Assembly (NCBI GenBank): GCA_938021675.1
Contig: CALIFY010000005.1
Location: 62,001 to 126,000 of the forward strand
DNA: 64,000 nucleotides
Source: an uncultured Acidimicrobiales bacterium
GTDB taxonomy: Bacteria; Actinomycetota; Acidimicrobiia; Acidimicrobiales; SZUA-35
Direction: 5' to 3'
Each line of letters starts with the position of its first letter. Positions within the stretch are counted from its first letter, which is position 1. Positions 45,668-53,848 of this stretch are shown piece after piece. The notes under the pieces are model-generated. The model did no database searches. It saw only the letters and a list, made by a program, of their open reading frames with translations, and was not told the DNA's origin. The position numbers and the translations under genes are program-made.

Positions 45668-45706
45668 CTGAAGCGTTGGATCCTGTCCATTTGCGACGGG
45701 TACCCC
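45668..45706 (-). repeat. right terminal inverted repeat of Tn3-type element
   Basis: Reverse complement reads GGGGTACCCGTCGCAAATGG then continues with the same 23 bases as the left repeat to GCTTCAG. Followed on the plus strand by CAGAC, the second copy of the 5-bp target duplication. Confidence 0.92.
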
Positions 45707-45762
45707 CAGACCGAGATTGGTTGTGCCGCGTTGGCTGGCGCCAAGGCCAATCCGCTTTCCGG

Positions 45763-46584
45763 CTAGTTCAGGAGACCCGAGAGTAGAAACTCAACCCGTC
45801 GGTTGGTCGAGCGACCTTCGGGCGAGTCGTTCGAGGCGATCGGCTCGGTCTCGCCGCGGCCTTCCACCTTAAGCCGAGCCTGAACAACGCCCCTGGCAGT
45901 GATTTCGGCTGCGACCGCTTCAGCTCGGTCGAGCGAGAGTTTGGCGTTGGCCTCTTCTTCGCCTCGATCGTCGGTGTGGCCGGTCACCGACAGGGTGGCG
46001 TCGGGTTGGGCGACCATCAGCTGGACTGCCAGGTCGATGAGCGGTTCATACTCGGGGGCCACTTGGGCAGTGCCGGACACGAACTGAACGGTCTCAGAAA
46101 CATTCAGCGAAACCGGTTGATTCGGATCGAAAAACGCTTGATCGCTGATCTCAAAGTTGTTGATGACCCGATCAACCCCGAGCGCTTGTTGGGCGGCGTC
46201 CTCGATTCGACGCGAGGTCGCCTCGTCGGGCACCGAACCCTCCAGGTACATTTTGTCCTCAGAGATCACGAATCGCTGTGTCGGCTCGTTGGCTGCGGTC
46301 ACCTCCGCTATCGGCTCGGCGTCGGCCAGAAGCGAGGAGATAACGGGCCAACCGGCCACCAATGCCAACACCAGTCCTACGACGGCAAGGGTGCGAAAGA
46401 GGAGATTGCTGCCGTCGGAAAGTTCCTCAACCACCGGCTCCGGCATCACCGGAGCGGAGTTCGCTACCAGAGATTCATCGAAAAAGCCCGCCTTGGAAAC
46501 CGGAGCCCGAGCATCGCTCAAATCGGGTATCGCAGTGTGGTCGAAAGAGATCCGTTCCGCTACCCAACCATCGCTAAATCCCAT
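45763..46584 (-). CDS. BON- and OmpA-domain membrane protein
   Basis: Protein of 273 residues. A cytoplasmic N-terminus of about 60 residues, a single span (LLFRTLAVVGLVLALVAGWPVISSLL), a BON-like segment (MYLEGSVPDEATSRRIEDAAQQALG), then an OmpA C-terminal domain (LNVSETVQFVSGTAQVAPEYEPL, VTGHTDDRGEEEANAKLSLDRAEAV, VEGRGETEPIASNDSPEGRSTNRRVEF) that would bind peptidoglycan. It starts 2 bp after the FHA-gene stop, so the two form an operon. The native site just beyond its stop is where the Tn3-type element landed. Confidence 0.9.
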   Translation of the reverse strand: MGFSDGWVAERISFDHTAIPDLSDARAPVSKAGFFDESLVANSAPVMPEPVVEELSDGSNLLFRTLAVVGLVLALVAGWPVISSLLADAEPIAEVTAANEPTQRFVISEDKMYLEGSVPDEATSRRIEDAAQQALGVDRVINNFEISDQAFFDPNQPVSLNVSETVQFVSGTAQVAPEYEPLIDLAVQLMVAQPDATLSVTGHTDDRGEEEANAKLSLDRAEAVAAEITARGVVQARLKVEGRGETEPIASNDSPEGRSTNRRVEFLLSGLLN

Positions 46585-46586
46585 CG

Positions 46587-47798
46587 TTACTGCCCACTGG
46601 CCGACGAGTAGTGCGAAATTAGCAACGACCGTTCGACCGCAACAGCGTTGGCCAATCCGATAGCGCTCATCTCAACAACGTCAGCGTTGTGGCCGCCGAT
46701 GGTGCGGTCTGTAAACGTCGCGCCTTGTGAAGAAATTTCCAGCACCGCACCGACGGCGTCGGGCACGTCCGCCGCGGTGTCGTACATGACTACCGTTCCG
46801 GATCGTGTCACCGGATCTGGCCGTTTTTGGTCGACTACCGTCACCGACAACTTTTGAGACTCTGCAGCCTTTTTGTGCGGCATGTCAACCAGCCAGCTCC
46901 ACGCCCCCGAATTTCCAGCGCTGTCGACCGTGACACCGAGACAAGTCGGGGCGCTTTGAGCAACGAGGCTGATGGCGATCCACGTCGCCACAGCCCGACA
47001 ATGATCGCGGGCTCCGACCAGCGCCAACGACGATTTGGCCAAGTCGATCGATACGGGAGCGCCGGGCAAACGGCCATAGATCTCTTCCGCCGCTTCCCTA
47101 GTCGTCTGATTGGCATTCGCTAACTCGACCGGCAACGGGTAGGCAGTGTCGGACATTCCGAGCAGTACATGACCAAATCGGGCGTCTTCGGCCACTACAT
47201 CAAACAACCGATTTTCCGATATCCGGTTGTGGACCTCTACCGGGCCGCGAAGATCCGTCCACAGTTGCTTTGCCGCCCGCTCACGACCCTTGGCTACCCA
47301 GTCGAGGATCTGTTGGTCGACGTGACGGCCTTTTTCTGGAGTCGGCATCGGGGGATGGGGCTCGGCCGCCGTCGACGTTCGGGACGTGCCCCAACGCCCC
47401 TCGGGGTGCAGCCCAAACCTATTGTGACCGATGGTAATGACCTGTCCGAGCCTCATCGGTTGTGGTCCAAGAACCTCCTCTCCATCCAACAGCACCCCGG
47501 TCGAAGGCGGGTAGAGAACAACCGCCCCGTCGGGATCGATGGTCAATCCGAATTGAGGATCATGAGGTTTGCCGGTATCGAACATGATCGACGCCGACGA
47601 TCGACCAAACCGGTAGGAGCCGGAGCTGAGCGACACCGAGCCGCCGGACTGCAACCCGCTTAGGTGTTCAAGAACCAATGCCGGTCCGTAGCTGGACACC
47701 TCGGCAGAGTTCTCCACCTCAAGCAAGTCGCCAAGGCTGTCCCCCAGTTGGGACTGGATGGACTGCAGACTTGCGGCAATGTCTGGTCGCACGCTCAC
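46587..47798 (-). CDS. FHA-domain protein with FtsK/EccC-like C-terminal region
   Basis: Protein of 403 residues. An FHA domain lies at about 50-135 (GSYRFGRSSAS, LTIDPDGAVVLY, GVLLDGEEVL), giving phosphothreonine recognition. The part after residue 180 resembles the N-terminal half of FtsK/SpoIIIE-type ATPases of secretion systems (LWTDLRGPVEVHNRI, HVLLGMSDTAYPLPVEL, SSLALVGARDHCRAVATWI), but the Walker A Gly-Lys-Thr/Ser is missing (VGARDHCRA), so it is probably not an ATPase. May be a phospho-dependent scaffold at the envelope with the OmpA partner. Confidence 0.75.
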   Translation of the reverse strand: MSVRPDIAASLQSIQSQLGDSLGDLLEVENSAEVSSYGPALVLEHLSGLQSGGSVSLSSGSYRFGRSSASIMFDTGKPHDPQFGLTIDPDGAVVLYPPSTGVLLDGEEVLGPQPMRLGQVITIGHNRFGLHPEGRWGTSRTSTAAEPHPPMPTPEKGRHVDQQILDWVAKGRERAAKQLWTDLRGPVEVHNRISENRLFDVVAEDARFGHVLLGMSDTAYPLPVELANANQTTREAAEEIYGRLPGAPVSIDLAKSSLALVGARDHCRAVATWIAISLVAQSAPTCLGVTVDSAGNSGAWSWLVDMPHKKAAESQKLSVTVVDQKRPDPVTRSGTVVMYDTAADVPDAVGAVLEISSQGATFTDRTIGGHNADVVEMSAIGLANAVAVERSLLISHYSSASGQ

Positions 47799-47987
47799 CT
47801 GACCAATATCGGAGCGCGATCGCCCCGACTAAAGGTCAACACTCGCGTAGTTCGTCGCGATCGACCACCGCCCTTAGCAAGCCGTGCGTATCCGGAGGAA
47901 TAGTTAGTTCTCTGGTTGACAACCAGCGCATTTGGCCGCCAAAGGGTCGAACCTCTGATCGGTAGGCGTTTCTGGCAGAATAGCTAC

Positions 47988-48614
47988 ATGGTCTCCGACG
48001 TCATACCACCGTCCGATGATGCCGTGGACCTGAGCGCACCACGCCGTCGGGCCCTTGCGCTGGCCTGGCTTACCGTCGTGTGGAACGTGGTTGAGGCCGT
48101 GGTAGCCATCGCTGCCGGCCGAGCCGCCGGCTCTCTTGCGTTGCTCGGGTTCGGGCTCGATTCGTCGATCGAAGTGGCATCGGCCTTGGTCATTATTTGG
48201 CAGTTCTCTGGCCGTGACGACGATCGAGAACACCGAGCGCTGCGCTTGATCGCCCTGAGTTTCTTCGCCCTAGGCGCATATGTGGGCGGGCAATCCGTCC
48301 TCGACATTGTGGTCCGCAGCGAACCTGATGCGTCGGCTGTCGGCATCGTTCTGGCCGCCCTCTCACTCACCGTTATGCCGATCCTGGCCGTCGCCAAGCG
48401 CCGCACCGCCCGCCGTCTCGGATCGGTGACGGTGGCTGCGGACAGTCAGCAGACCATGTTGTGCACGTATCTGTCTGCAGTGTTGTTGGTCGGATTGGTG
48501 TTGAACGCCACCCTCGGGTGGTGGTGGGCTGACCCCATCGCTGCGCTGGTCATCGGCGTGTTGGCCATACGTGAGGGTCGACAGGTCTGGCAGGGGCAAC
48601 ACTGTTGTGAATAA
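47988..48614 (+). CDS. cation-transporter-like membrane protein (CDF/TMEM163-type)
   Basis: Membrane protein of 208 residues with five or six predicted spans. ALAWLTVVWNVVEAVVAI and GFGLDSSIEVASALVIIWQF resemble the first metal-binding helices of cation diffusion facilitators, with DSSIE in place of HxxxD; LRLIALSFFALGAYVGGQSVL and WWWADPIAALVIGVLAIREG are later helices. May export zinc or another divalent metal. ATG 47988 is used. It is divergent from the FHA gene and convergent with soxR. Confidence 0.75.
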   Translation: MVSDVIPPSDDAVDLSAPRRRALALAWLTVVWNVVEAVVAIAAGRAAGSLALLGFGLDSSIEVASALVIIWQFSGRDDDREHRALRLIALSFFALGAYVGGQSVLDIVVRSEPDASAVGIVLAALSLTVMPILAVAKRRTARRLGSVTVAADSQQTMLCTYLSAVLLVGLVLNATLGWWWADPIAALVIGVLAIREGRQVWQGQHCCE

Positions 48615-48668
48615 CGGCACTTTTGTCGGTTGCCGGTGTCTACCTCATCGAGCGGTTTGCGATTCGCG

Positions 48669-49100
48669 CTATACCCAGGATCGCGGGCCGGGTCCGGACG
48701 TTCCCTTGCGGTCGTCGGGATTGGCAATCCAACAGGCCTTGAACGACAGGCACCCACACCCGATGCATTCTGTCAGGCCTTGCCTAAGGCGTTGCAGTTC
48801 GGCTGCTCGCTGATCGATTCGGGCCAACCATTTGCTCGACAGCTCGTGCCAGTCTTCAGGGCCCGGAGTGCGGCCTTCCGGCAGTTTCCCTAGCTCCTCT
48901 CCTATCTCGTCTAGGGTCAACCCGATCCGCTGGGCAAAGATGATGAAGGCGATTCGTCGCAACACCGAACGGTGATAGCGCCGGTGTCCCGAACCGGCCC
49001 GTTCGGATACAACCAGGCCTTTCTCCTCGTAAAACCGGAGCGCCGACGACGCCACCCCGCTTCGTTTCGAAACCTCTCCAATAGTCAGTACTGACTCCAT
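48669..49100 (-). CDS. soxR: SoxR redox-sensing MerR-family activator
   Basis: Regulator of 143 residues. The MerR-type DNA-binding domain is LTIGEVSKRSGVASSALRFYEEKGLV and RRYHRSVLRRIAFI, followed by a dimer helix and the [2Fe-2S] motif CIGCGCLSFKAC near residues 98-109, diagnostic of SoxR. Oxidation of the cluster by redox-cycling compounds activates target promoters. ATG 49100 is chosen over upstream codons because they fall in the divergent promoter. A SoxR box at 49132-49147 lies in front of the divergent SDR gene, its probable target. Confidence 0.95.
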   Translation of the reverse strand: MESVLTIGEVSKRSGVASSALRFYEEKGLVVSERAGSGHRRYHRSVLRRIAFIIFAQRIGLTLDEIGEELGKLPEGRTPGPEDWHELSSKWLARIDQRAAELQRLRQGLTECIGCGCLSFKACWIANPDDRKGTSGPGPRSWV

Positions 49101-49126
49101 GCGTCTGAGCTTAGACAAGATTCTTG

Positions 49127-49157
49127 TTGTGTTCAAGTTCACTTGAACTTGTAGTGT
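49127..49157 (+). promoter_or_regulatory. SoxR-box promoter for the SDR-QueA operon
   Basis: TTCAAGTTCACTTGAA at 49132-49147 is a near-perfect palindrome and matches the Escherichia coli SoxR box core (TCAAGTTAACTTGA). A possible -35 TTGTGT (49127-49132) and -10 TAGTGT (49152-49157) are 19 bp apart, the long spacer typical of MerR-family promoters. The -10 lies 7 bp before the ATG at 49165, suggesting a leaderless or nearly leaderless message. Confidence 0.8.
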
Positions 49158-49164
49158 CCAACTC

Positions 49165-49917
49165 ATGACAGAAACACAATCAGCAATCGACCAGAATCAC
49201 CAACTTGGTGGCCTTCGAGTCGCCATCACCGGCGGCACATCTGGCCTCGGCCTGGCCCTCGTCAGGCTGCTCACGGCCAGAGGGGCGAGCGTTGCGTTCG
49301 TCGCCCGCACCGAACACGACGTGGTTCGCGTCGCCGAAGAGACCGGGGCGACTGGCATCGTGGGCGACGTCGGCCACAAGCGCGACATCCACTCCATAGC
49401 CCTCCAGATCACTGGCAACCTGGGTGGACTCGACGTCCTAATCAACAATGCGTCAAGCCTTGGACCAGTTCCTCTCTCGCATCTCGCCGACACCGACTGT
49501 GAAGCGCTCGAGGAAGCGCTTCAGGTCAACGTGCTTGGCCCGTTCCGGCTCACCAAGGCAGTGTTCGGCGCACTTGCCGCCGCGGCCCGTCAAGGTTCGA
49601 CGGCGACCGTCGTGAACGTCACCAGCGATGCCGCTGTGCGGGCCTACCCCGGCTGGGGAGCGTATGGAGCGAGCAAAGCCGCCCTGCGACATATGACAAA
49701 CATCTGGGATGAAGAGGCAAAGAGGCTCGGTATCCGATTGGTCGCGGTCGATCCGGGAGACATGGACACGCCGCTGCACACCCTCGCCGACCCCGACGCT
49801 GATCCCGCCTCCCTCAAAGACCCGGAGGACTCTGCCATCGAAGTGGTCGCCGCTATTGCTACAGCCCGAACGGTCGGTGCCGTCGCGACGGCCGCATCGG
49901 ATCGGGTCGTGTCATGA
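49165..49917 (+). CDS. short-chain dehydrogenase, probable SoxR target
   Basis: SDR of 250 residues: ITGGTSGLGLALVRLL (cofactor), INNASSLGP, VVNVTSDAAVRAY with catalytic Ser, YGASKAAL with Tyr-x3-Lys. It lies directly downstream of the SoxR-box promoter, so it is probably induced by redox-active agents; SoxR targets in actinobacteria are often oxidoreductases that detoxify quinones or aldehydes. ATGA-type overlap with the QueA-like gene. Substrate unknown. Confidence 0.9.
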   Translation: MTETQSAIDQNHQLGGLRVAITGGTSGLGLALVRLLTARGASVAFVARTEHDVVRVAEETGATGIVGDVGHKRDIHSIALQITGNLGGLDVLINNASSLGPVPLSHLADTDCEALEEALQVNVLGPFRLTKAVFGALAAAARQGSTATVVNVTSDAAVRAYPGWGAYGASKAALRHMTNIWDEEAKRLGIRLVAVDPGDMDTPLHTLADPDADPASLKDPEDSAIEVVAAIATARTVGAVATAASDRVVS

Positions 49918-50996
49918 TCGCCGCAAGCTCACCCAACCGTAGGGCTGGCAAACTGCTGGCCGTCTCGGCCGACGGTCGAATCCAACACGTTGCGCGATCG
50001 AACATCGCCTCACTCTTCAGCCCACGTGACCTCGTGGTCGCCAACGATGCGGCCACCATTCCCAGCAGCCTCCACGGTAGGCATGAACCTACGGCGTCTC
50101 CGATCGAAATCCGATTGGCCGGTTTCGTGAACCCCGATGACCGCACCCGATATCTGGCGGTGGCGTTCGGCGCCGGCGACCATCGAACCGTGACCGAGGA
50201 CCGCCCTCCTCCGCCCCCGCTTACCGCCGGAGACCGTTTGATTCTCGGCCCGGTAGTAGCGGTGGTCGAACGTTTGATTGGGCACCCGAGGTTGCTTCAA
50301 GTCCAATTCCTGGGTAGCCCGGTTCAGGTCTTGGCGGGATTGGCCCGCCACGGAAAACCGACCCAGTACGCCCACGTCCCGGATCGACTCGCGCTGTGGG
50401 ATGTCTGGACCAACATCGCTTCGATACCGTTTGCATTCGAGGCACCATCGGCCGGCTTCGCGTTGGACTGGCGTTCGCTCACGACCTGGCAGGAACGGGG
50501 CATCCAATTCGCCACGCTCACCCACGCAGCCGGAATCTCATCGACCGGAGATCCGGTTCTGGACGAACGGCTGCCGTTCGACGAGCCATACGTGATCCCA
50601 GACCGAACGGCGGAAGCGATCGCTAACACGAAGCGGCGGGGAGGAGCCGTGATCGCCATCGGCACTACGGTGACTCGAGCGCTGGAGTCGGCGGCTCGCT
50701 CCGACGGCACGGTGCGAAACGGCATCGGAGTGGCGACGGGCCGCATCGGGCCGAGCACGCCGATCCAGGTGGTGGACATGATTCTTTCCGGAGTCCACGA
50801 ACCGGGCGAAAGCCATTTCGAACTCTTACGGGCGTTCACCAGTGACTCCACGCTCCATCGCCTACACAACGCGGCGACCAACGAGCAGCTCCAAACCCAT
50901 GAATTCGGCGACTCGCTGCTCATTGAACGCCGTGACCGGCGACCGGTGCCTTCGTCGGCCGATCTCGACCGGAACGTGCTCACCAAGTATGAATGA
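49914..50996 (+). CDS. QueA-like S-adenosylmethionine:tRNA ribosyltransferase-isomerase homologue
   Basis: Protein of 360 residues. RAGKLLAV and LVVANDAATIPSSLHG match the QueA N-terminal (SRLLVL, LVVNDTRVIPARL) segments. The C-terminal half keeps HPRLLQVQF, FEAPSAGF (cf. APTAGLHF), GGAVIAIGTTVTRALESAA and LLRAFTSDSTL. The usual FDYxLPxELIAxxP beginning is absent and several motifs are diverged, so it may not make queuosine. It is probably cotranscribed with the SoxR-controlled SDR, an odd setting for tRNA modification. No other queuosine gene is nearby. Confidence 0.82.
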   Translation: MIAASSPNRRAGKLLAVSADGRIQHVARSNIASLFSPRDLVVANDAATIPSSLHGRHEPTASPIEIRLAGFVNPDDRTRYLAVAFGAGDHRTVTEDRPPPPPLTAGDRLILGPVVAVVERLIGHPRLLQVQFLGSPVQVLAGLARHGKPTQYAHVPDRLALWDVWTNIASIPFAFEAPSAGFALDWRSLTTWQERGIQFATLTHAAGISSTGDPVLDERLPFDEPYVIPDRTAEAIANTKRRGGAVIAIGTTVTRALESAARSDGTVRNGIGVATGRIGPSTPIQVVDMILSGVHEPGESHFELLRAFTSDSTLHRLHNAATNEQLQTHEFGDSLLIERRDRRPVPSSADLDRNVLTKYE

Positions 50997-50999
50997 CAC

Positions 51000-51728
51000 A
51001 TGGCAATGGTCGATCACAACATCGTCGAGATGCCCGAAGATCCTGCGATTGGGGCCATGCCGCCATACCGCCGTTTGGTCGAGTGGGTCCGGGCCGAAAC
51101 TGAAGGCCTAACCACCGACCAACTCGACTTCGACAACACCGACCCAGACAAGGAATGGATGTGGTGGTCGATCCGCCGCCAGATCTCCCATATCGCATGG
51201 GACGCGCTCGTATTCGCCCATCGTCGGTGCGGCCACCTGCTGTGGCCTGATGGCAACCAACCCCAACCGATCGTGTGGAACCATCATCACCTCGGACCGA
51301 ACATGAAATACGACCGCATGCTCGACGAGGACCTCTATTGGCGGGTCTTCGACCTCATCGCCAAGATGGAGATCGGCATCGGCTGGCTGGAACGGGTGGT
51401 GGACGGCCAAACGATTGAACAACTCCGAGCCGAGATGACCAGCATTCGAGGCACCGAATTTTGGTCCTACGTCATCACTACTCTTCCTCGAGGGGCCGGC
51501 GTCGACCCGGACCAGCCCGGTTTCATTCGTTACGACCTCGAAGGTTCCTTGTGGATGGTCTTCTATGAACAGCTGGCCCATATCCGCACCATTCAACGGC
51601 TGAAGACGGTGCAAGGAGTTGCCCCCACCGTCGAATTGCCTCGGGTCGGGTACCTTCGCCTTCCCGAGTACTGGGGCGATACGGACGCCAACGGGCCATC
51701 GATGGCACGTATCGACACCGGCGAATGA
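51000..51728 (+). CDS. DinB-superfamily-like protein
   Basis: Protein of 242 residues that looks like the DinB/YfiT four-helix bundle, a fold with three metal-binding His: WWSIRRQISHIAWDALVFAHRR in the first helices and WMVFYEQLAHIRTIQRLK near the end. Such proteins include metal-dependent thiol transferases and stress proteins. It starts 3 bp after the QueA-like stop, so it is likely the third gene of the SoxR-controlled operon. The 151 bp that follow show no gene. Fold call is tentative. Confidence 0.55.
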   Translation: MAMVDHNIVEMPEDPAIGAMPPYRRLVEWVRAETEGLTTDQLDFDNTDPDKEWMWWSIRRQISHIAWDALVFAHRRCGHLLWPDGNQPQPIVWNHHHLGPNMKYDRMLDEDLYWRVFDLIAKMEIGIGWLERVVDGQTIEQLRAEMTSIRGTEFWSYVITTLPRGAGVDPDQPGFIRYDLEGSLWMVFYEQLAHIRTIQRLKTVQGVAPTVELPRVGYLRLPEYWGDTDANGPSMARIDTGE

Positions 51729-51879
51729 CACGACCCCCAACCTTCGACGACCGCGTCGGTTTCATGAGTATCGATGTCACCACGGGGATGATCGATCTAC
51801 CTCATCGACGAAGCACTGCGGTCAGGTTGGCGTGGTGTCAGGCTTGTCGACAGTCGCTGGAAAGGGTAAACCTTCTTGA

Positions 51880-52329
51880 ATGACCGAATCGGTTTCGCTG
51901 CTTATCCTCGACTTCGACGGCGTCTGTGTCCGCGGGTTCAGCGAACAAGTTTCCGGCAACCCCGGAGTATCACTCGCCGAGCTCGCACGACCAGAGATCG
52001 AGGCACTCGTGGTGACGGCTCAAAACCGCGGCGCCATCACTGTCGTGCTCAGCAATGAGATCAGCGAATCGTGGTCGGCCGACGTTCCGGTTCTCGGCAT
52101 GGTCGAACACGTCGTCAACTGCGCCGACAACGGCATCCTCAAACCCGACCGACGGGCATTTCAGAGATGCCTTTCCCTAACCGGATGTCGCGCCGGTCAA
52201 GCACTCGTCGTCGACGATCGGTCCGACAACATCACGGTTGCGCAGTCGCTCGGTATGCACTCGGTGCTCTTCGACCCGTCGAATCCGACGGCCAGCATCG
52301 CCGAACTCCATCGCAAGCTCCTGAGCTGA
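51880..52329 (+). CDS. HAD-superfamily hydrolase, capless
   Basis: Protein of 149 residues with four HAD motifs: LLILDFDGVCV (nucleophile and acid Asp), TVVLSNE, ILKPDRRAF (Lys) and ALVVDDRSDN. Only about 30 residues separate motif I from motif II, so the cap domain is missing or minimal; such enzymes act on exposed or large phosphates. It overlaps the hydratase start by 1 nt and so belongs to the aromatic-degradation island. Resembles the larger HAD at 53090, suggesting related roles. Confidence 0.82.
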   Translation: MTESVSLLILDFDGVCVRGFSEQVSGNPGVSLAELARPEIEALVVTAQNRGAITVVLSNEISESWSADVPVLGMVEHVVNCADNGILKPDRRAFQRCLSLTGCRAGQALVVDDRSDNITVAQSLGMHSVLFDPSNPTASIAELHRKLLS

Positions 52330-53093
52330 TGAACGCTGAAGCTCTCGCCCGCCAGCTCTTCGATGCGGCAACGACCGCTACGCCAGTTGAACTTCTTACC
52401 GATCGATATCCCGATATCGATTGGGGTGTTGCACGTTCAATCGCACGGGAAACCGACCGGCTTCGACGGGCCGACGGCCAAACTCAAATCGGGTGGAAGC
52501 TCGGGTGGACCTCAGAAGCGATGCGCGCCGCCCTAGGCATCGATCGCCCGAACTGGGGCACCCTATGGCAGTCGCAGTGCGCCGGGGAGACGGTCGAGCT
52601 GCGACGATTCATCCACCCAAAGCTCGAACCCGAGTTCGTCTGGCGAGCGGGCTCAGACCTCGACGGTCCAAACATCACCGCCTCCGACGTGCATGACGCC
52701 GGCGGCGAGTGGGCGCTTGGGATCGAAGTGGTCGACCCACGGTTCCCATCGTTCGAATTCGACGCGCTCGACAACACCGCAGACAACTCGTCAAGCGCGG
52801 CGATCTGTGTTGGCACGTTCATTGACGTCGACTCGCCATCGGCGCTCGATCACCGAGAGGTTCACTTCAGCGACGGCAGCCAGACCCGAACTGGTCTCGG
52901 CAGCCAGGCCATGGGCTCACCGGCCGAAGCGGTCGCCTGGCTGGTCCGGTCCCTGACCGAAGAAGGCCTCGCCGTCCGGAGGGGAGATCTCGTGTTCACC
53001 GGAGGTATCACGGCCCCCTTCGACGCCGTCAGCGATCGAACCTACGAGGTGGCTTCTCAAGACATGGTCGGTGTGAACATTCGGTTCATCTAA
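52329..53093 (+). CDS. MhpD-family 2-keto-4-pentenoate hydratase/decarboxylase (copy 1)
   Basis: Protein of 254 residues of the fumarylacetoacetate-hydrolase-like MhpD/DmpH family: IGWKLGWTSEAM, HPKLEPEFVW with metal-binding Glu, ALGIEVVDPRF, DNSSSAA, and GDLVFTGGITAPF. Family members hydrate 2-oxopent-4-enoate or decarboxylate 4-oxalocrotonate in meta-cleavage pathways. ATG 52329 shares a base with the HAD stop. One of three such paralogues in the window; it is convergent with the HAD gene (4-bp overlap). Confidence 0.88.
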   Translation: MNAEALARQLFDAATTATPVELLTDRYPDIDWGVARSIARETDRLRRADGQTQIGWKLGWTSEAMRAALGIDRPNWGTLWQSQCAGETVELRRFIHPKLEPEFVWRAGSDLDGPNITASDVHDAGGEWALGIEVVDPRFPSFEFDALDNTADNSSSAAICVGTFIDVDSPSALDHREVHFSDGSQTRTGLGSQAMGSPAEAVAWLVRSLTEEGLAVRRGDLVFTGGITAPFDAVSDRTYEVASQDMVGVNIRFI

Positions 53094-53758
53094 CCCACCG
53101 ACAGCCCCAACCGGTCCCCCACACCGGACCACGAATCTTCAGCGTTGGCGATATCGAACCACATCGCATCGAGCCCACAGGCCAACGCACCCTCTACATT
53201 TCGGGGTTGGTCATCGACGAACAGCATTCGGTCAAGTGACACGCCAGTCATCTCCGCGGCCCGAAGAAAGGCTCGCGGATCTGGCTTGAGAACCTTCGTG
53301 TCTGAACAGTCGACGATGTGATCCATCTTCTGCAGAAACGGAATCCTGAGCTCCCACTCCGGCCCATGAAAGTCGCGCATGTCGTTCGTGAGCACCGAGA
53401 CGCCATAGCCGGCCGCCAACGCGGCATCAGCAGTCCTCTGTGCAGCTGGACGAACGAGGTCGGGGGTTGGAGGGTCGTACAACATCGACATGTACTCGCT
53501 GCGAGTCATTGGCCGGTTGGCTCTCCGACCTACTTCTTCGGCCCGCACCGTCCAATAGTCGCGCTCGGTGATGCCATCGCCAGCAATCATTCGCTGCCAC
53601 AGTTCGTCGGTCGACGGGTCGAGTGGACCAAGCCAGGTAAGGGTGCCCTCGGGGAGATCGAGAAGCTGCTCGGTCTTGTGATGTAACTCGACGGGATTGA
53701 GAAGGCAAACTCCACCGAAGTCGAGCAGAAGTAGATCATAGGATCGGGAGGCAGACAT
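53090..53758 (-). CDS. HAD-superfamily hydrolase (epoxide-hydrolase-N/HAD-IA type)
   Basis: Protein of 222 residues: LLLLDFGGVCLL (nucleophile Asp, second Asp replaced by Gly as is common in this subgroup), cap helices, VSVLTND, VLKPDPRAF, MLFVDDQPRNV. Probably a phosphatase or dehalogenase-like hydrolase of a small substrate. ATG 53758 is used; a GTG at 53797 is also in frame. A palindrome that matches the IclR operator lies 44 bp upstream of the ATG, suggesting it belongs to the same regulon as the dioxygenase operon. Confidence 0.85.
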   Translation of the reverse strand: MSASRSYDLLLLDFGGVCLLNPVELHHKTEQLLDLPEGTLTWLGPLDPSTDELWQRMIAGDGITERDYWTVRAEEVGRRANRPMTRSEYMSMLYDPPTPDLVRPAAQRTADAALAAGYGVSVLTNDMRDFHGPEWELRIPFLQKMDHIVDCSDTKVLKPDPRAFLRAAEMTGVSLDRMLFVDDQPRNVEGALACGLDAMWFDIANAEDSWSGVGDRLGLSVG

Positions 53759-53801
53759 CGGGAGACACGCTACGCACGCACCGGAGCGGACCGACACGAC
53801 G

Positions 53802-53818
53802 ATCCCGCATAGCGGGAC
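53802..53818. promoter_or_regulatory. IclR-type operator upstream of HAD gene
   Basis: ATCCCGCATAGCGGGAC contains the perfect dyad TCCCGC-ATA-GCGGGA (53803-53817). It is nearly identical in sequence and length to the palindrome at 54638-54654 on the other side of the IclR gene. It lies between the IclR stop and the HAD start. Confidence 0.7.
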
Positions 53819-53848
53819 ATCAACCGGAACTTGCTCCCACGCTCGTAC

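Larger units (their letters stand above)
44280..45706. mobile_element. Tn3-family miniature element carrying a toxin-antitoxin pair
   Basis: A 1427-bp element bounded by inverted repeats of 38 and 39 bp (44280-44317 and 45668-45706). Both begin GGGGTACCCGT and share 23 identical inner bases. It is flanked by an exact 5-bp direct repeat CAGAC (44275-44279 and 45707-45711), the target duplication size of Tn3-family transposition. Inside are a transposase C-terminal stump next to the left repeat, a fragment of an unrelated gene, about 280 bp without a recognisable gene, a ribbon-helix-helix antitoxin and MazF-like toxin pair, and 130 bp with an 8-bp dyad (CGCGAACC/GGTTCGCG near 45541-45585) that may be a resolution-site relic. 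It cannot move on its own, but a related transposase acting on the repeats could mobilise it. Confidence 0.9.
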
